From Candidatus Fermentibacterales bacterium (GTDB lineage Bacteria > Fermentibacterota > Fermentibacteria > Fermentibacterales > JAFGKQ01), in NCBI GenBank assembly GCA_016928495.1, contig JAFGKQ010000113.1, positions 1-7,132 on the forward strand: a stretch of DNA of 7,132 bases. Reading direction: 5' to 3'. Positions 5,161-7,132 of this stretch are shown here, one piece after another. Positions within the stretch are counted from its first letter, which is position 1; each line of letters starts with the position of its first letter. Below the pieces are notes generated by a model, which was not told where the DNA came from, ran no database searches, and was given only the letters and a program-made list of their open reading frames with translations. A program made the translations under genes and the position numbers.

Positions 5161-7132
5161 CTAGACCATTTCCAGCATCGTCTGAATCCTGATGAGAAGC
5201 CGCTCTCTGTCGGAGTCCGAGTAGTCTGTCTCTATCTTCAGGAAGGGTATTCCAAGGTCTTCCTTGATGTGTCTCTCGATAGCGTACGATTCGACGTTAT
5301 ACGTGTGACAGGCGTGCCAGACAAGATCAACCACCGCCTGCACTCCGAAGTCCCTGAGCAGCCGGTCCTGGAGCTCTATTCGTCCCCTGTTCGGCGTCAT
5401 GCACGAGCAGGGGATCCTGAAGTGCCTACGGGCTATGGCCACCAGAGGTGCCTCGTGCTCGCATACCAGCTCGTCCAGAGGCTTCCAGCCGGAGCAGGTC
5501 TCCTGGACGACCACCACACCGCCGCACTGCTCGATGAGCTCTATTACCTTCATGGTGCCTTCCGCCATGGGGCAGCCGGAGACCATGATCCTGGGGACGC
5601 CGGGCGCGCACACGCTCGTGCCTCTCCTCTTCCTGCTGCGAACGGTCTCGATGGAGGACCGGAGCATTCCCAGGTTCGAGTCGAGGCCCGAAACCCTGTA
5701 GCGAAGCCTCGCCAGATCCAGACCGCTCACCACGGGAGGATCCTCGGCACCCAGCATCAGCGCTTCCCTCAGGAGGCTCCGCTCGGCGTTCATTCGCGCG
5801 ATCCCGCTCCTGAGGTCCTCTTCGGTGATCTCTCTGGAGAAGACCTCCTCCAGGCGAGCTTTCAGCTTCTCGACCTCCGACAGCCAGTGTGAGAAGGCCT
5901 CGCTCTCCTCGACCTTCTGCGTGAGCTCGAGTATGTGCTGCGGCCTGCGGCCGGCGATCAGTTCGTACATCTTCTTCTTGCCATCGCAGGTGGTCTCGGC
6001 AACGATCAGGTCCGACACGACGAAGAAGGGGCACCTGGCTGTGAGGATGTACCCGAACGACGACTTGATCAGCGGGCAGAGGTTAGAGGGAAGAACCGTC
6101 TCGGCCGCCGGTATGGTCCGCCTGCTCGCTCCGCAGAGGCATACCGGGAGGGCCCCGGCAGCCAGTATCAGGTCCCGGGGGGTGAACTCGCAGTAGATCC
6201 CGACCACTCCACGGCCCCTGCGCTTCTCTGCCCTGATTCCGTCCACCTCCCAGGCCATGGAGTTCCTGAAGTACTCCAGAGGGTCGCAGGAGCCGGATGA
6301 GGGGCCGGCGCCCTCCCGGGCGCCCTGGACCGCGACGGTGGAGCGACGCTTGTCCCTGAGTAGCTGCATGAAGCTCTGCATCCTGTTCACGACCTGCTCG
6401 CTGTGGCGCCCGGGGGAGAAGGGCACGTCGAAGGAGAGAACCGGCAGCCCGAGCTCGCGCTGGACGAGTGCGGAGATCGCCTTCTCCTCCCACGGGCAGT
6501 GGCTCGCGCCATAGATGCCGGAGATGACAACGCCCTCGGCCCCGAACTTCCGGGCCCCCTCCACCACCCTCCGCGCCTTGAAGAAGGTCGATCCGAGCAT
6601 GGGATCGTCCATGCAGTTCTCGGCCACTGCATCCAACACCGGCCTGTCGGTCGAGAGGGGCAGGAAGGAGTGCGTTATGAGGTAGTCCGTGCCGGCAACG
6701 CATCCCCCCATGTCCTCGAGAAGCGTCAGCAGGGCCGCGTCTGTGGGCGGTGTCACCCAGAAGACTCGAAGGGGATCCGGAGAGAGAGGGGACTCGTTTC
6801 TCTCGAGCCGTCTCTGCGCGGTTTCCACGAGATCGTCCAGGACCCTCAGGGACTCCTCGGGCTCCGAGCAGGTGTGTATGCCCGTGAACTCCGCCAGGAA
6901 CATCTCCAGCCCGGGAAGTGGCGGCCGCCTCGAGGAGTAGACCATGTCCCTCAGCCCCCGGATCCTGCCCCGCAGGTCATTGAAGAGCGCCCTGCTGCGC
7001 GACAGCATCTCCTCGTCGACGCCGGCTCCCGTGAGCTGCTCGAGCTTCCTGACCACGCCTTGCAGCTGAGTCTTCAGGAACTCCACCGCCGAGAGCTGGT
7101 AGGGTGTTCCCCCGTGCGGAGTGACCGAGTAC
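5161..7132 (-). CDS. tandem two-domain 2-hydroxyacyl-CoA dehydratase / double-cubane cluster (HgdB/BcrC/YjiM)-type reductase, N-terminus beyond the window
   Basis: Role: a radical or low-potential iron-sulfur reductase/dehydratase driven by the adjacent activator; substrate unknown. The frame is open to the right edge. The first available start is GTG 7086 (641 aa, numbering used here), but it has no SD, and 15 further sense codons (YSVTPHGGTPYQLSA) precede it. Residues 1-245 are the C-terminal part of one HgdB-type domain: a helical segment, VFWVTPPTDAALLTLLEDMGG, then LGLPVLSFDVPFSPGRHSE. Residues 246-267 are a Gly/Ser/Ala-rich linker. Residues 268-641 are a complete second domain of normal family size: GIYCEFTPRDLILAAGALPV (Cys299), LCG, SNLCPLIKSSFGY (Cys337), AETTCDGKKKMYEL (Cys367), SGCPM (Cys505), ETCSG (Cys531), IPCSCM (Cys560/562), LGIPFLKIETDYSD and IRIQTMLEMV at the end. 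The TCDGKKKMYE block is typical of double-cubane/YjiM-like members. The first domain lacks the cysteines matching Cys505, Cys531 and Cys560/562. Dehydratase, reductase or double-cubane reductase cannot be told apart from sequence. Confidence 0.85.
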   Translation of the reverse strand, partial: YSVTPHGGTPYQLSAVEFLKTQLQGVVRKLEQLTGAGVDEEMLSRSRALFNDLRGRIRGLRDMVYSSRRPPLPGLEMFLAEFTGIHTCSEPEESLRVLDDLVETAQRRLERNESPLSPDPLRVFWVTPPTDAALLTLLEDMGGCVAGTDYLITHSFLPLSTDRPVLDAVAENCMDDPMLGSTFFKARRVVEGARKFGAEGVVISGIYGASHCPWEEKAISALVQRELGLPVLSFDVPFSPGRHSEQVVNRMQSFMQLLRDKRRSTVAVQGAREGAGPSSGSCDPLEYFRNSMAWEVDGIRAEKRRGRGVVGIYCEFTPRDLILAAGALPVCLCGASRRTIPAAETVLPSNLCPLIKSSFGYILTARCPFFVVSDLIVAETTCDGKKKMYELIAGRRPQHILELTQKVEESEAFSHWLSEVEKLKARLEEVFSREITEEDLRSGIARMNAERSLLREALMLGAEDPPVVSGLDLARLRYRVSGLDSNLGMLRSSIETVRSRKRRGTSVCAPGVPRIMVSGCPMAEGTMKVIELIEQCGGVVVVQETCSGWKPLDELVCEHEAPLVAIARRHFRIPCSCMTPNRGRIELQDRLLRDFGVQAVVDLVWHACHTYNVESYAIERHIKEDLGIPFLKIETDYSDSDRERLLIRIQTMLEMV
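6307..6324. repeat. perfect 7-bp G/C hairpin in the interdomain linker of the fused reductase
   Basis: GGCGCCC (6307-6313), a TCCC loop, and GGGCGCC (6318-6324) form a perfect all-G/C stem. It encodes Gly-Ala-Arg-Glu-Gly-Ala, residues 255-260, in the linker between the two homologous domains. It could mark the fusion joint or slow the ribosome between domains; in GC-rich coding DNA chance is also plausible. Confidence 0.4.

Noticed and set aside
4097-5164. A 355-codon plus-strand frame across the end of the barrel gene and the whole activator gene
   Set aside because: The minus-strand activator carries every family motif over the same DNA, and this product has no domain or SD support.
5044-5892. 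A 282-codon plus-strand frame opposite the fused reductase
   Set aside because: It is the antisense of the cysteine-rich second domain, crosses two real genes, and shows no family motif.

Overview
The window is GC-rich, almost fully coding DNA with heavy use of AGG for arginine. It carries five protein genes in two opposing blocks and no RNA gene, CRISPR array or insertion sequence that I can see. The gene content suggests a Gram-negative anaerobe. There is a C25 (gingipain-type) protease ending in a FlgD-like/type IX-style sorting domain, a small outer-membrane beta-barrel candidate, and an oxygen-sensitive iron-sulfur reductase/dehydratase with its ATP-dependent activator. C25 plus C-terminal sorting domain points to the FCB superphylum or related uncultured candidate phyla (Fermentibacteria- or Eisenbacteria-like). 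That placement is inference.

Left block, plus strand: (1) the C-terminal part of a secreted C25-family cysteine protease, cut by the left edge; (2) a short, relatively AT-rich gap of about 130 bases with weak promoter-like and SD-like sequence; (3) a large membrane-anchored PP2C/SpoIIE-type serine/threonine phosphatase with a PDZ-like extracytoplasmic segment, many membrane helices, a GAF-like region and a helical linker; (4) a small exported beta-barrel candidate joined to the phosphatase gene by an ATGA stop/start overlap with a strong SD.

Right block, minus strand, read right to left: (5) a long HgdB/BcrC-type protein whose frame runs off the right edge, followed after 2 bases by (6) its ASKHA-family activator ATPase. 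The long protein is an internal duplication. Its second half is a complete double-cubane/2-hydroxyacyl-CoA dehydratase-type domain rich in cysteines. Its first half is a homologous domain that has lost the matching C-terminal-half cysteines. It therefore looks like two subunits of this enzyme family fused into one chain, one cluster-bearing and one divergent, with a dedicated activator that would hydrolyse ATP to inject low-potential electrons.

The two blocks converge. The beta-barrel and activator genes overlap tail to tail by 17 bp, with a two-tier inverted repeat just past the beta-barrel stop. The fused two-domain iron-sulfur enzyme plus activator is the part most worth following up; its substrate cannot be read from the sequence.
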